Part shown: positions 7,485-17,122 of the stretch, piece after piece
Layout: each line of letters starts with the position of its first letter
How positions within the stretch are numbered: the stretch's first letter is position 1
Assembly (NCBI RefSeq): GCF_034928825.1
Contig: NZ_JAYFUL010000011.1
Coordinates: 87,041-151,040 of the forward strand
Source: Arcicella aquatica
GTDB lineage: Bacteria; Bacteroidota; Bacteroidia; Cytophagales; Spirosomataceae
DNA length: 64,000 bases
Direction of reading: 5' to 3'
The notes under the pieces: model-generated
Seen by the model: the letters and a program-made list of their open reading frames with translations, nothing else
What the model was told of the DNA's origin: nothing
Database searches by the model: none
Program-made: the position numbers and the translations under genes

Positions 7485-10400
7485 ATGCAGAATTTTGAAG
7501 CACACGACTTTTATTTACTCCGAACTCCACTATTGTCGGTAGATAAATTGATGGAATTCAATGATAAAATTATCCATGGTAACAAGGAAGCCCTTGAAGA
7601 AAACCTACGTGAGTTGTTCTCAGAGGCTATTCTACAAGAAGCCATTTATATTGCTTCGCCAGATTTTTATGCTGAATTCAAAAAATGGTTTGACGGTGTA
7701 AATCAAAATCCGAGTGACGTTCGTAAAATTCTGTTGTCACTTTACAAATATTATGTGCGCATGAGTACCCGTTGTACGCCCTATGGCTTATTTGCAGGTT
7801 GTACGATTGGCGATATTCAAGACTCGACTGATATTCGGTTTGCCGAAAATGCTAAGTTTAGGAAAAGCTCAAGATTAGATATGAATTATGTGGAAGAAGT
7901 AGCAAAGTTGATTGTTAATCGTGAAGAGATTCGCCATCAACTTTTGTTCTTCACCAATAGTAGTATCTATCAAGTGGCTGATGCCTACCGTTATGCTGAA
8001 TGTCGGGTTCAACATAAAAAACGTTCTTGTTTCCTAACGTCTGTAGCTTTTTCGGAATACCTTGAAAGTATCCTTACAAAAGCAAAAAATGGGGCTAGGT
8101 TATCAGATTTAGCACAAAGCATTGTTTCAAGCGAAGTAAATTATAACGAAGCAATTGCCTTTGTAGAAGATATGATTGATGCTCAGATATTAGTAAGTGA
8201 ATTGGAACCTACCACTACAGGAGATGAATTCTTTGATGTTTTGATGGCTCGTATGGCCACTTTACAAGGCACAGCGGAAATATCGAAGCATCTTCAACAA
8301 ATAAAAAGATTATTATTAGTCCAAGATAATTCTGTTACAAAATACCATGAAATTGAAAGGATTATCTCAGAGAATTTTGTAAAAACATCTAGTAAAGATT
8401 TAATACAGACTGATTTGTTTTATGAAACGCTCAATAATTCAATCGGTAAAACGGTGACGAAACAACTATCAAGTTCACTGGAAAAATTATTTTTGTGGAC
8501 TCGAAAAAATAACGGAGCAGATTTAGAGAGTTTCAAAAAACGTTTTTATGCTCGTTATGAAGAAGAAGAAGTCCCTTTATTATTAGCGCTGGATGGCGAA
8601 ACTGGGGTAGGGTATGGCGCTGTTTTTGGAGGGCAAGCCGACAATGCACCCTTAGTGGATGATTTACGGATTCAAGGGAGAGCAAGGGAGCAAACTACTA
8701 ATTGGGAAGACATTGATAGAATAAAATTTAGCAAGTTTTTACAGGCAAAACAGGAGGGAAGTACTACTATAACGCTTACTGACAAGGATTTCGAGCCATT
8801 TTTGGCGATAAAAGACAGTATAAAGCTACCTGACAGCTTTTATGCTTTTGGTTCTGTATTGGCTCCATCAGCAGAGGCAATTGATACAGGGAACTTCAAA
8901 TTTCTGATGTCTGTGGCTTCAGGGCCATCGGCTGGAAACCTTTTTGCTCGTTTTTGTCATGGCGATGAAAAAATCACAGCTAAAGTAAAAGAGTGTTTGG
9001 AATATGAAGAACAACATAATCCAGATGCTATTTATGCAGAAGTTGTACATTTGCCAGAGGCCAGAATAGGGAATATTTTGATGAGGCCTGCCATTCGGAA
9101 ATATGAAATACCATTCTTGGGCAATGCCTCTGTGGAAAAACCATTTCAAATTGCGTTAGATGATTTAATGGTGTCAGTACCCTATGGCAGAAAAGTAGTT
9201 TTACGTTCAAAAAAACTGAATAAGGAAGTGATTCCACGCCTTACAACGGCTCATAATTATTCACGTGGTTTAGGGATTTATAAGTTTTTATGTGATTTAC
9301 AGGGCTATGGACTAAATAGCACGGTTAGTTGGGATTGGGGAATATTAAATGAACAAACATTTCTACCACGGGTAGAATATAAAAATATAATCGTTAGCAA
9401 GGCTAAATGGAAATTGTATGCAGCATTGCATCCAGCTTTAGCAGGAAAGAATCTACCTGATAAAACTTTTTGGGACAATCTGCAAAAAGACCTCAATATT
9501 CCTCGCTACGTAGTTTTGACTGAAGGAGATAATGAGCTTTTGATAGATTTTGAGAGTGAAACATCACTACAAATTTTACATCATAAGATTTTGAAGAAAG
9601 GAATGGCAACGCTAAGTGAGTTTCTGTCTAGTCCTGACAATTGTTTTGTTCAAGATAAAAACGGAAGATATACTAACGAAATGTTGCTTGCGTTTAAAAC
9701 ACTTCATGTCAAAAAGAGAGAAATGACTCCAAAGCGTATAGATAGAAGCGTTCGAAGAATTTTTGTGCCAGGAAGTGAATGGTTTTATGTTAAAATATAT
9801 ACTGGGACAAAGTCAATAGAGAAGATTTTGACAAAAATTGTGAAGCCACTTTGTGAAGAATTGGTGAATGATGGTGTAATAGACAAATGGTTTTTCCTCA
9901 GATTTAAAGATACTGATGAACACCTTCGTTTGAGATTCCACAACGGCAAAAATGCACAATTTTGGCAATATGTCCTTACGCTATTACATGAAAAATTAGC
10001 GCCGTACATAGATCAAAAAATAGTAAGCAGTATTCAGATTGATACGTATAAGCGTGAAATTGAACGGTATGGAGATACGACGATAGAACAATGTGAACTG
10101 CTTTTCTATCATGATAGCCAAGCCATTGTCAATTTTATAGATTTACTGGATGGAAGCGACGAAGGAGAAAAATATCGCTATTTGTTTGGGCTGTACGGCG
10201 TGAATGCTCTGTTGGATGATTTTGAATTTAGCCTTACGCAAAAAGCTGAATTACTAAAGAATCTACAAGCAGGTTTCTTTCAAGAATTTAATGGCAACAA
10301 TGCTTTAAATGTTCAGTTGAACGATAAATATAGGCTTCAAACTTCAGCAATTAACCAGTTGATGAATGGAAATGAATATGATGAAGGAGTAGCCGATGCG

Positions 10401-10649
10401 GTAGCCATTTTTAAAGAACGCTCTGTTGAAAACAGAAAAATTGTAGCTGAAATAAGGGAAATTCAAGCCACGCAAACTGGTACTATGAGTTTTCAGGAGA
10501 TGTTACCTAGCCTAATACACATGTATTTGAATCGCTTGTTTATTTCCAAACAACGTCTGCATGAGTTAGTAATCTATCATTATTTAGATAAGTATTATAA
10601 ATCTCAGATTGCTCGGAAAAAACAACATACTGTATTGATTAATAGCTAA
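7485..10649 (+). CDS. lanB: LanB lantibiotic dehydratase, full length
   Basis: This 1054-residue protein has the two-part architecture of class I dehydratases. A large N-terminal glutamylation region comes first (about residues 1-700, with STRCTPYGLFAGCTIGDI and LLALDGETGVGYGAVFGG). A C-terminal elimination/thiopeptide-type domain follows (about 747-1045, with RSVRRIFVPGSEWFYVKIYTG, FLRFKDTDEHLRLRFHNG and QIDTYKREIERYG). LanB uses glutamyl-tRNA to glutamylate Ser/Thr of the precursor and then eliminates glutamate to give dehydroamino acids. Both halves are in one polypeptide, unlike split enzymes. It lies 291 bases after the last precursor gene and 24 bases before the S9 peptidase gene. Confidence 0.93.
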   Translation: MQNFEAHDFYLLRTPLLSVDKLMEFNDKIIHGNKEALEENLRELFSEAILQEAIYIASPDFYAEFKKWFDGVNQNPSDVRKILLSLYKYYVRMSTRCTPYGLFAGCTIGDIQDSTDIRFAENAKFRKSSRLDMNYVEEVAKLIVNREEIRHQLLFFTNSSIYQVADAYRYAECRVQHKKRSCFLTSVAFSEYLESILTKAKNGARLSDLAQSIVSSEVNYNEAIAFVEDMIDAQILVSELEPTTTGDEFFDVLMARMATLQGTAEISKHLQQIKRLLLVQDNSVTKYHEIERIISENFVKTSSKDLIQTDLFYETLNNSIGKTVTKQLSSSLEKLFLWTRKNNGADLESFKKRFYARYEEEEVPLLLALDGETGVGYGAVFGGQADNAPLVDDLRIQGRAREQTTNWEDIDRIKFSKFLQAKQEGSTTITLTDKDFEPFLAIKDSIKLPDSFYAFGSVLAPSAEAIDTGNFKFLMSVASGPSAGNLFARFCHGDEKITAKVKECLEYEEQHNPDAIYAEVVHLPEARIGNILMRPAIRKYEIPFLGNASVEKPFQIALDDLMVSVPYGRKVVLRSKKLNKEVIPRLTTAHNYSRGLGIYKFLCDLQGYGLNSTVSWDWGILNEQTFLPRVEYKNIIVSKAKWKLYAALHPALAGKNLPDKTFWDNLQKDLNIPRYVVLTEGDNELLIDFESETSLQILHHKILKKGMATLSEFLSSPDNCFVQDKNGRYTNEMLLAFKTLHVKKREMTPKRIDRSVRRIFVPGSEWFYVKIYTGTKSIEKILTKIVKPLCEELVNDGVIDKWFFLRFKDTDEHLRLRFHNGKNAQFWQYVLTLLHEKLAPYIDQKIVSSIQIDTYKREIERYGDTTIEQCELLFYHDSQAIVNFIDLLDGSDEGEKYRYLFGLYGVNALLDDFEFSLTQKAELLKNLQAGFFQEFNGNNALNVQLNDKYRLQTSAINQLMNGNEYDEGVADAVAIFKERSVENRKIVAEIREIQATQTGTMSFQEMLPSLIHMYLNRLFISKQRLHELVIYHYLDKYYKSQIARKKQHTVLINS

Positions 10650-10673
10650 TTGTATCACTAAACTATTAGAATA

Positions 10674-13100
10674 ATGAAAAAGTTAATCTTAATATTTGTC
10701 ACCATCATCAGTACGATGGTTTGCATGGGTCAGGAGAGCGTGTATCAGCATCCCCCACAAGCTATTGAAGATTTATTGTTAGGTAAAATTACCCCAACAG
10801 TTAGAACGAATTCTAAAGGAAGCGTTTTGCTTATTTTAGAAAACAATGCCTTGCCGACAGTTGCAGAATTGGCAGAGCCTGAAATCAGAGTAGCTGGGAT
10901 GAGAATTAATCCCAAAAGTAATTCACCAAGCAGGATTCGCTTTGCAACGGGAATTAAAATCCTGTTTATTGATACTAAAGTAGAAGTTGAGGTAAAAAAC
11001 TTACCTAAAAATCCATTGATTGCTAATATTAAATGGTCGCCTGATGAAACAAAGTTTGCTTTTACGCATAACAGACCCGACGGAGTGGAGCTTTGGTATG
11101 TGGATATGCAAACCTTGGACGCTCATAGGATTGAAAAAATTACAGTCAATTCAGTGTTTGATTCGCCCTATGAGTGGCTGAATGACAGCAAAAATATTAT
11201 GGTATTGACGGTTCCTCCAAGAATGGATCCGCCGACAAAACTAAACATCATAAAAGGGCCAGTGGTACAAGAAAGCAACGGACAAAAAAATGCTTCGCGT
11301 ACTTATCAAGATTTACTAAAAAGTCCATACGACCAAGCAGTGTTTGATTATTATGGTGAATCTCAAATTGTTAAGACCGACCTTGTAAAGGGAAAGATAT
11401 TAAAAATAGGAAGGGTAGCTGTTTATAAAAACATCAGCGTATCTCCCGATGGCACTTGCCTAATGACTAAAAAAGTGCAACGTCCGTACTCTTATACGTT
11501 ACCGATGTACAGGTTCCCTGAAAAAGTAGATATATGGCTTACGAAAGACGGCAGTTTTTTGAAAAATATCGCAGATATTCCTTTGCAAGAGAATATTCCT
11601 ATCGGGTATGATGCCGTAACCGAACTACCTAGAGGGCATGCTTGGCGACCAGACGTGAAGGCTTCGTTGTGGTGGTTGGAAGCGCAGGATGGTGGCGACC
11701 CAAAACGAGTAACAGATGTGAGGGATAAAATGTATACGTGGAGTTATCCATTCGAGGGCAATCCTGATGAAGTGCTGACATCAAAATACAGGGTTAGTTA
11801 CATGTCGTGGGGTAACGATAAATTTGCGATGACCTCGGAATACTGGAACGCTACTCGACGATACATTAGTCGAGTAATTGACCCATCTCTTAAAAAAGAG
11901 CCTCGTCTTTTGTATGATATTTCTGCGGAAGATATTTATAATCAACCCGGTAATCCAGAGGTACTGAGAAATAAATTTGGGAAATTCACCATGGCTATTT
12001 CAGACAATGACGAGATGTTAACCTTCGGAGCAGGAGCAACGCCAGAAGGAAACAGACCTTTTATCGATCAGGTAAACTTAGCTACTGGCGAAACCAAAAG
12101 ACTATGGCAATGCGATAAAAACCACTATGAATATGCTATTTCTGTATTGAATAGAGATAAAATGCAATTCCTTACCCGACGAGAGTCCCTAACTGAAAAC
12201 CCTAATTATTACATCCGAGATTTGTCGACAGATTCATCTTTTATTACACCATTAACCAACTTTGAACATCCATATCCACAGCTTAAAAATGTACAGAAAA
12301 AGGTATTGAAATATAAACGTTCCGACGGTATTGATTTGACGGCTGAACTTTATTTACCTGCTGACTATACGCCTGCACGTGGGCCTCTGCCTACGCTTAT
12401 GTGGGCTTATCCAGAGGAATATAAATCAAAAGAGGGGGCAAGCCAGCAAAATATTTCGTCTAATGAATTTGTCCGATTGCCCATTCTTTCGCCCATCTAT
12501 TTTGTTACGCAGGGCTATGCAGTGTTGGACAATGTGAAAATTCCCATCATTGGCGAAGAAGGAAAAGAAGCAAACGATACTTTTATAGAGCAGATTACGG
12601 CAAGTGCCAAAGCTGCTATTAACGAAGGAGTACGTTTAGGAGTGGTAGATTCCAGCAAAGTCGCTATTGGTGGGCATTCATACGGTGCTTTTATGACAGC
12701 TAACCTCTTAACGCATACCAACTTATTTAAAGCAGGTTTTGCTTGTAGTGGTGCTTATAACAGAACGCTTACGCCCTTTGGTTTTCAGACAGAGGAACGT
12801 AATTATTGGCAAAGTCCAGCGATGTATAATACTATATCGCCCTTTCAAAATGCCAATAAAATGAAGCATGCATTACTGCTTTTTCATGGTGATGCTGATA
12901 ATAATCCTGGGACATTTACCCTACAAAGTGAACGATATTTTTTAGCCTTGAAAGGGCTGGGAGCGACCACAAGGTATGTTAATCTACCACATGAATCACA
13001 TGGTTATCGTGGCAAAGAGAACCTTCTTCAAGTGTATGCAGAAATCAATAACTGGTTTCAAAAATATGTAGTAAAAAACGAATTTTCAATTAATAAATAA
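10674..13100 (+). CDS. Secreted S9-family peptidase, glutamyl-endopeptidase-like
   Basis: This 808-residue protein has an N-terminal hydrophobic signal (KKLILIFVTIISTMVCMG), a beta-propeller-like middle and a C-terminal alpha/beta-hydrolase domain. The catalytic pattern is complete: GGHSYGAFMTANLL (Ser669), FHGDADNNPGTFTLQSER (Asp) and LPHESHGYRGKE (His). The stretch SGAYNRTLTPFGFQTEERNYW and the overall motif set match, from memory, the S9D glutamyl endopeptidase group better than dipeptidyl peptidases. It is likely periplasmic and sits in the lanB operon, so it may trim exported peptides. The precursor spacers are Glu-rich, which would give such an enzyme sites. Substrate is inference; a general scavenging peptidase is the alternative. 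Confidence 0.85.
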   Translation: MKKLILIFVTIISTMVCMGQESVYQHPPQAIEDLLLGKITPTVRTNSKGSVLLILENNALPTVAELAEPEIRVAGMRINPKSNSPSRIRFATGIKILFIDTKVEVEVKNLPKNPLIANIKWSPDETKFAFTHNRPDGVELWYVDMQTLDAHRIEKITVNSVFDSPYEWLNDSKNIMVLTVPPRMDPPTKLNIIKGPVVQESNGQKNASRTYQDLLKSPYDQAVFDYYGESQIVKTDLVKGKILKIGRVAVYKNISVSPDGTCLMTKKVQRPYSYTLPMYRFPEKVDIWLTKDGSFLKNIADIPLQENIPIGYDAVTELPRGHAWRPDVKASLWWLEAQDGGDPKRVTDVRDKMYTWSYPFEGNPDEVLTSKYRVSYMSWGNDKFAMTSEYWNATRRYISRVIDPSLKKEPRLLYDISAEDIYNQPGNPEVLRNKFGKFTMAISDNDEMLTFGAGATPEGNRPFIDQVNLATGETKRLWQCDKNHYEYAISVLNRDKMQFLTRRESLTENPNYYIRDLSTDSSFITPLTNFEHPYPQLKNVQKKVLKYKRSDGIDLTAELYLPADYTPARGPLPTLMWAYPEEYKSKEGASQQNISSNEFVRLPILSPIYFVTQGYAVLDNVKIPIIGEEGKEANDTFIEQITASAKAAINEGVRLGVVDSSKVAIGGHSYGAFMTANLLTHTNLFKAGFACSGAYNRTLTPFGFQTEERNYWQSPAMYNTISPFQNANKMKHALLLFHGDADNNPGTFTLQSERYFLALKGLGATTRYVNLPHESHGYRGKENLLQVYAEINNWFQKYVVKNEFSINK

Positions 13101-13120
13101 CCGTTTAAACAGGAAATATT

Positions 13121-13315
13121 ATGAGACAAACAGTTGGAAACCTAATAGAGAAGATTCTTAACAGACCGAAAAATGCAGAACCGATTGAGTTCTTGACCGA
13201 TGAAATGTCGCTACAGGTGCGTGGTGGAGACCGAGAATATACCCCCATGTACGATGATAAATCCAAGGATATCGACTGGGGAAGAGCAGCAATCTTACTC
13301 GATAATTTAAAATAA
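13121..13315 (+). CDS. Small GG-containing peptide A (Cys-free, possible radical-SAM substrate)
   Basis: This 64-residue peptide has a helical, charged N-terminus (VGNLIEKILNRPKNAEPIEF), FLTDEMSLQVRGG with GG at 35-36, and a 28-residue C-terminal part with aromatic residues (REYTPMYDD, DIDWGRAA). It has no Cys, so it cannot form lanthionine. It sits between the S9 peptidase and a second such peptide, just upstream of a radical SAM/SPASM gene, which is how RiPP precursors are usually placed. I do not recognise a named family. It could alternatively be a small accessory or leader-binding protein. Confidence 0.65.
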   Translation: MRQTVGNLIEKILNRPKNAEPIEFLTDEMSLQVRGGDREYTPMYDDKSKDIDWGRAAILLDNLK

Positions 13316-13345
13316 GTTATTCACCAAGTTAAATAACATCATACC

Positions 13346-13528
13346 ATGGCAAAGAAAAAATTCTTCATCAAAAAGGATGAAAAAGATGCTAAAAAGAAAG
13401 CATTGGAGCATTTTAATACCGAAGAAAATCAGATTATTTCTGAGGATGTTTTAGGTGGTTTTCGCCAATATGGAGGTAAAAATCCAGATCCTACAGAGCC
13501 ACCACCACCAGCTCCGCCAGCAGAATAG
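13346..13528 (+). CDS. Small GG-containing peptide B (Pro-rich tail, possible radical-SAM substrate)
   Basis: This 60-residue peptide has a Lys-rich start (AKKKFFIKKDEKDAKKK) and ISEDVLGGFRQYGGK, with GG at 37-38. Its tail NPDPTEPPPPAPPAE is strongly Pro-rich and lacks Cys. The leader resembles other GG-type precursors; the core has Phe and Tyr near the cut that could be radical-SAM targets. It lies 27 bases before the radical SAM gene. The assignment as a RiPP precursor rests on context and size and remains inference; no family is recognised. Confidence 0.68.
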   Translation: MAKKKFFIKKDEKDAKKKALEHFNTEENQIISEDVLGGFRQYGGKNPDPTEPPPPAPPAE

Positions 13529-13555
13529 TAATTTTCATTAACGTATCAGTTAGCC

Positions 13556-14758
13556 ATGAGAGATAAATCAATTTGCAAAGTGTTGATTATGAGGGTTGCA
13601 AGTCGTTGCAACCTAAATTGTACTTATTGTTATATGTACAATGTGGGAGATGAGTCTTTCAAAAGTCAACCTAAATTCATGAGTATTGATACTGTTGATA
13701 AAGTTATTGAGCAAGTCGGATTGCATTGTGAAACAAATAATTTAAAGTCATTTGAATTTATATTTCACGGTGGCGAGCCTATGCTTATTTCAAAGGAGTT
13801 TTATAAATACTTTGTAGCACAAGCAAAAGAAAAGCTTCCTATCCAGACTAAGCTTTTTTTTGCTATCCAAACCAATGGAATATTGTTGTCTGAAGAATGG
13901 TGCAAAGTATTTAGTGAACTAAAAATTGAGATAGGTATCAGCATTGATGGTTATGAAGAGAGCCATGATAAATATAGAATAAACCATAGTGGAAATGGCT
14001 CATTTCGGTCAGTCATGCAAGGGTTTAAGATTGCCTCTGAATCGGCTTATCTTCAGAAGATTCCTGGGGTTTTATCGGTCATCAATATTCAGGCTGATGC
14101 AGAAAAATTCTTTTATTTTTTGAAAGAATATAAGATTCAATTAATCGATTTTTTATTACCTGACTGCTCTTATGAAAAACTTCCTCTGGGCTACGAGGAT
14201 GGTATAAATGATAGGACATTGTATGCAGATTGGTTGATTATTCTTTTTGATTTGTGGTTCACTGATAATACCAATGGACCACAGATTATCTTTTTTGAAC
14301 AACTCGTGAAAATCATCATTGGTATTGATGAGGGCTTTGAATACATTGGCAATAGAAAAGCAGAATTTTTAACGATTGAAACCGATGGTTCTATTGAGGT
14401 AACAGGCTCTTTTAAAGTTTGTGGTGATGGCTTTACCAAAAAGGGTTATAACATTCATACACATACGTTAGAGGAATCTTTGGAAGATGAGCTTGCACAA
14501 AGATATATCAATGGCCATGACAACTTATGTTCAAAATGCCAAGCTTGTCCGATTGTGGAAGTATGTGGGGGAGGGTTCGTGGCTCACCGCTATAGCAAAC
14601 ATAACGGTTTTGATAATCCTTCAGTATACTGTCTGGATTTAATGAAATTGATTACTCATGTTCAGAACAAAGTACTTGATTACCTGCCTATTGAATTAGT
14701 AGAGGAGAGCGAGCTTACTTATCTGTCATTTGAAGAATTAAAGCATAATAACATTTAA
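13556..14758 (+). CDS. Radical SAM/SPASM peptide maturase
   Basis: This 400-residue protein has the radical SAM cluster motif SRCNLNCTYCYMYN (C18, C22, C25). The downstream GGEP-type motif is FHGGEPMLI. A C-terminal SPASM-type Cys-rich region reads CSKCQACPIVEVCGGG plus a later YCLDL and binds auxiliary iron-sulfur clusters. Such enzymes make carbon-carbon, thioether or related crosslinks on RiPP precursors. The two Cys-free peptides directly upstream are the obvious candidate substrates; the lanthipeptide precursors are less likely. It is 13 bases before the ABC exporter gene, so the product probably leaves by the same exporter. The chemistry cannot be read from sequence. Confidence 0.88.
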   Translation: MRDKSICKVLIMRVASRCNLNCTYCYMYNVGDESFKSQPKFMSIDTVDKVIEQVGLHCETNNLKSFEFIFHGGEPMLISKEFYKYFVAQAKEKLPIQTKLFFAIQTNGILLSEEWCKVFSELKIEIGISIDGYEESHDKYRINHSGNGSFRSVMQGFKIASESAYLQKIPGVLSVINIQADAEKFFYFLKEYKIQLIDFLLPDCSYEKLPLGYEDGINDRTLYADWLIILFDLWFTDNTNGPQIIFFEQLVKIIIGIDEGFEYIGNRKAEFLTIETDGSIEVTGSFKVCGDGFTKKGYNIHTHTLEESLEDELAQRYINGHDNLCSKCQACPIVEVCGGGFVAHRYSKHNGFDNPSVYCLDLMKLITHVQNKVLDYLPIELVEESELTYLSFEELKHNNI

Positions 14759-14771
14759 AAAACTTGAACTT

Positions 14772-17090
14772 ATGATAGCCAGCAGCAAATATAAATTTTA
14801 TCGTCAGCTCGACTATATGGACTGCGGACCTACTTGCCTCAAGATGATATCAGCTTATTATGGTGTTGATTATCCGCTTGATTTCCTGAGAGCTAACTCT
14901 TTTATTACACGCCAAGGAGTGAGTCTGTTAGGAATTAGTGAGGCAGCCGAAAAAATTGGATTCAAAACCCTCGGAGCTAAACTTTCTTACGAGCAATTGT
15001 TTGACGAAGTACCCAAGCCTTGTATCCTTCACTGGAATCAAGAGCATTTCGTGGTACTTTACGATATGAAACGGCCTAATTTTAAATTACCCTTTTCTAA
15101 AAATAATTCGGATAGGATTTTATTAGGAGACCCTGCCCATGGCTTAGTATGGCTTGATAAGGAAAACTTTATGAAATCGTGGGTGAGTACCTCCGACAAT
15201 AAAGGAGTGAGCTTACTATTAGAACCGACCAACCAATTCTACGAAACTGCTGAGGAAAAACAAAAGGAGTCGATGGGATTCAAGTTCCTGTTTCAATACA
15301 TGACTCCCTATAAAAAATACTTGGTTCAAATTATCCTTGGAATGCTGTTCGGCAGTTTACTGTCAATGATTTTCCCATTCTTGACACAAAGTATGGTAGA
15401 TTACGGTATTCAGCGACAAAATCATCAATTTATAAAACTAATATTAATCTCCCAACTGCTTCTCTTTCTAGGCGGTATGGCGGTTGATATGATTCGAAAT
15501 TGGATTTTGTTACACATCAATGCAAGGATGAGTGTGTCTATTATTTCCAATTTTTTATTAAAACTAATGCGATTACCCATTAGTTATTTTGAATCAAAAA
15601 ATACGGGAGATATTTCTCAGCGGATTAATGACCACCATAGGATAGAATCTTTCCTCACGGGTTCAACCCTTCAGACGTTATTCTCGTTTATCAACCTCAT
15701 TATTTTCTCGATAATATTAGGGATTTATAGTACCTCTATATTAACTGTCTTTGCGGCTGGGAGTATTGCTTCAATCATTTGGGTAGTCCTTTTTTTAGAA
15801 AAACGCAAAGACTTGGACTATAAACGCTTTCAGAGTTTAAGAGAAAATCAGAATAGTATCTATGAATTGATTACGGGTATGCAGGAAATTAAATTGAATA
15901 ACTGCGAAAAAGCACGTAGGTGGGAATGGGAGAGAATACAAGCTAAACTGTTCAAAATCAATATCAAAAGCTTATCTCTTGAACAGTATCAAGAAGTAGG
16001 TTCAACGTTTCTGACCCAGCTCAAAAATATCATTATCTCGTATATGGTGGCATCAGAAGTGATGAATAACCATATTACTCTAGGGGTAATGCTTAGTATT
16101 TCTTATATCATCGGGCAGTTGAATGCACCCCTTACGCAGATTATTAAATTTATGAGAAGTGTTCAGGATGCCCAAATAAGTTTGGACCGATTGGCAGAAA
16201 TCCATAATCGCCCAGATGAAGAGGCCGACGAAGAGCAATTAATGGGTAAGGTGTTTTCAAGCGAACTAGATGATAGTTATGAAGATCAAACGTATTTTAT
16301 AGAAGAAATTAGCGAAGGCAAAATTTTAAATGGAATGATTAACGCCCGAAAAGGAATAACCCTTGAAGATGTTTCATTCAGATATGGTAGTTCGCAAAGT
16401 CCATTGATTCTCAAAAACCTTAATTTACATATTCCCGCAGGAAAAGTAACTGCCATCGTTGGCGCAAGTGGTAGTGGAAAAACTACGCTATTGAAGTTAT
16501 TATTGAAATTTTACCCACCTAATAATGGTAAAATCTTGGTTAATGGTAACGATTTGAACGATTTGTCTGCACGTGAATGGAGAAAAAAATGCGGGACGGT
16601 TATGCAAGATGGCTATATTTTTTCAGATACTATCACTCGAAACATTGCGGTAGATGGGGAAAAAATTGACGAGAAGAAATTGATAAATGCCGTCAGGGTG
16701 GCCAATATTCAAGACTATTTACGCAAACTTCCTTTAGGGTTTACCACCAAAATTGGTAGCACAGGTTCTGGGCTTAGTGGCGGGCAAAAACAACGTATTT
16801 TCATTGCTAGAGCTGTTTATAAGAACCCCACTTACCTATTTTTTGATGAAGCTACCAGTGCTTTAGATGCCAACAATGAAAATATTATCATGGAGAACCT
16901 AGAAAAATTCTTTCATGGTAGAACCGTCGTCGTAATTGCTCATAGACTAAGTACCGTAAAAAATGCTGACCAGATAATTGTCATGGAAAATGGCGAAATC
17001 AGAGAAAAGGGTACTCATGTAGAGCTAGCCTCACAAAAGGGGTATTATTATGAGTTAGTCAAAAATCAATTAGACTTAGAAACAGCATAG
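14772..17090 (+). CDS. Peptidase-containing ABC exporter (C39-ABC-TM, bacteriocin type)
   Basis: This 772-residue protein begins with a C39 papain-like peptidase domain: QLDYMDCGPTCLKM with catalytic Cys18, EHFVVLYD with His92 and GDPAHG with Asp120. A transmembrane region follows (about 170-460), then an ATPase domain with VGASGSGKTTLLKLL (Walker A), LSGGQKQR (signature) and YLFFDEATSALD (Walker B). These exporters cut leaders after a double Gly and pump the core across the inner membrane. All precursors in the locus carry GG, which fits. Class I systems elsewhere often use a separate LanP protease, so a GG/C39 exporter is the Bacteroidota style. It is followed by the HlyD gene after 32 bases. 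Confidence 0.93.
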   Translation: MIASSKYKFYRQLDYMDCGPTCLKMISAYYGVDYPLDFLRANSFITRQGVSLLGISEAAEKIGFKTLGAKLSYEQLFDEVPKPCILHWNQEHFVVLYDMKRPNFKLPFSKNNSDRILLGDPAHGLVWLDKENFMKSWVSTSDNKGVSLLLEPTNQFYETAEEKQKESMGFKFLFQYMTPYKKYLVQIILGMLFGSLLSMIFPFLTQSMVDYGIQRQNHQFIKLILISQLLLFLGGMAVDMIRNWILLHINARMSVSIISNFLLKLMRLPISYFESKNTGDISQRINDHHRIESFLTGSTLQTLFSFINLIIFSIILGIYSTSILTVFAAGSIASIIWVVLFLEKRKDLDYKRFQSLRENQNSIYELITGMQEIKLNNCEKARRWEWERIQAKLFKINIKSLSLEQYQEVGSTFLTQLKNIIISYMVASEVMNNHITLGVMLSISYIIGQLNAPLTQIIKFMRSVQDAQISLDRLAEIHNRPDEEADEEQLMGKVFSSELDDSYEDQTYFIEEISEGKILNGMINARKGITLEDVSFRYGSSQSPLILKNLNLHIPAGKVTAIVGASGSGKTTLLKLLLKFYPPNNGKILVNGNDLNDLSAREWRKKCGTVMQDGYIFSDTITRNIAVDGEKIDEKKLINAVRVANIQDYLRKLPLGFTTKIGSTGSGLSGGQKQRIFIARAVYKNPTYLFFDEATSALDANNENIIMENLEKFFHGRTVVVIAHRLSTVKNADQIIVMENGEIREKGTHVELASQKGYYYELVKNQLDLETA

Positions 17091-17122
17091 CAATAATATT
17101 TATCATAAACTATTAATTAACC

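Noticed and set aside
9028..9237. Minus-strand ORFs inside lanB
   Set aside because: Short frames in the opposite strand of a clear 1054-codon gene; no start context or family pattern.
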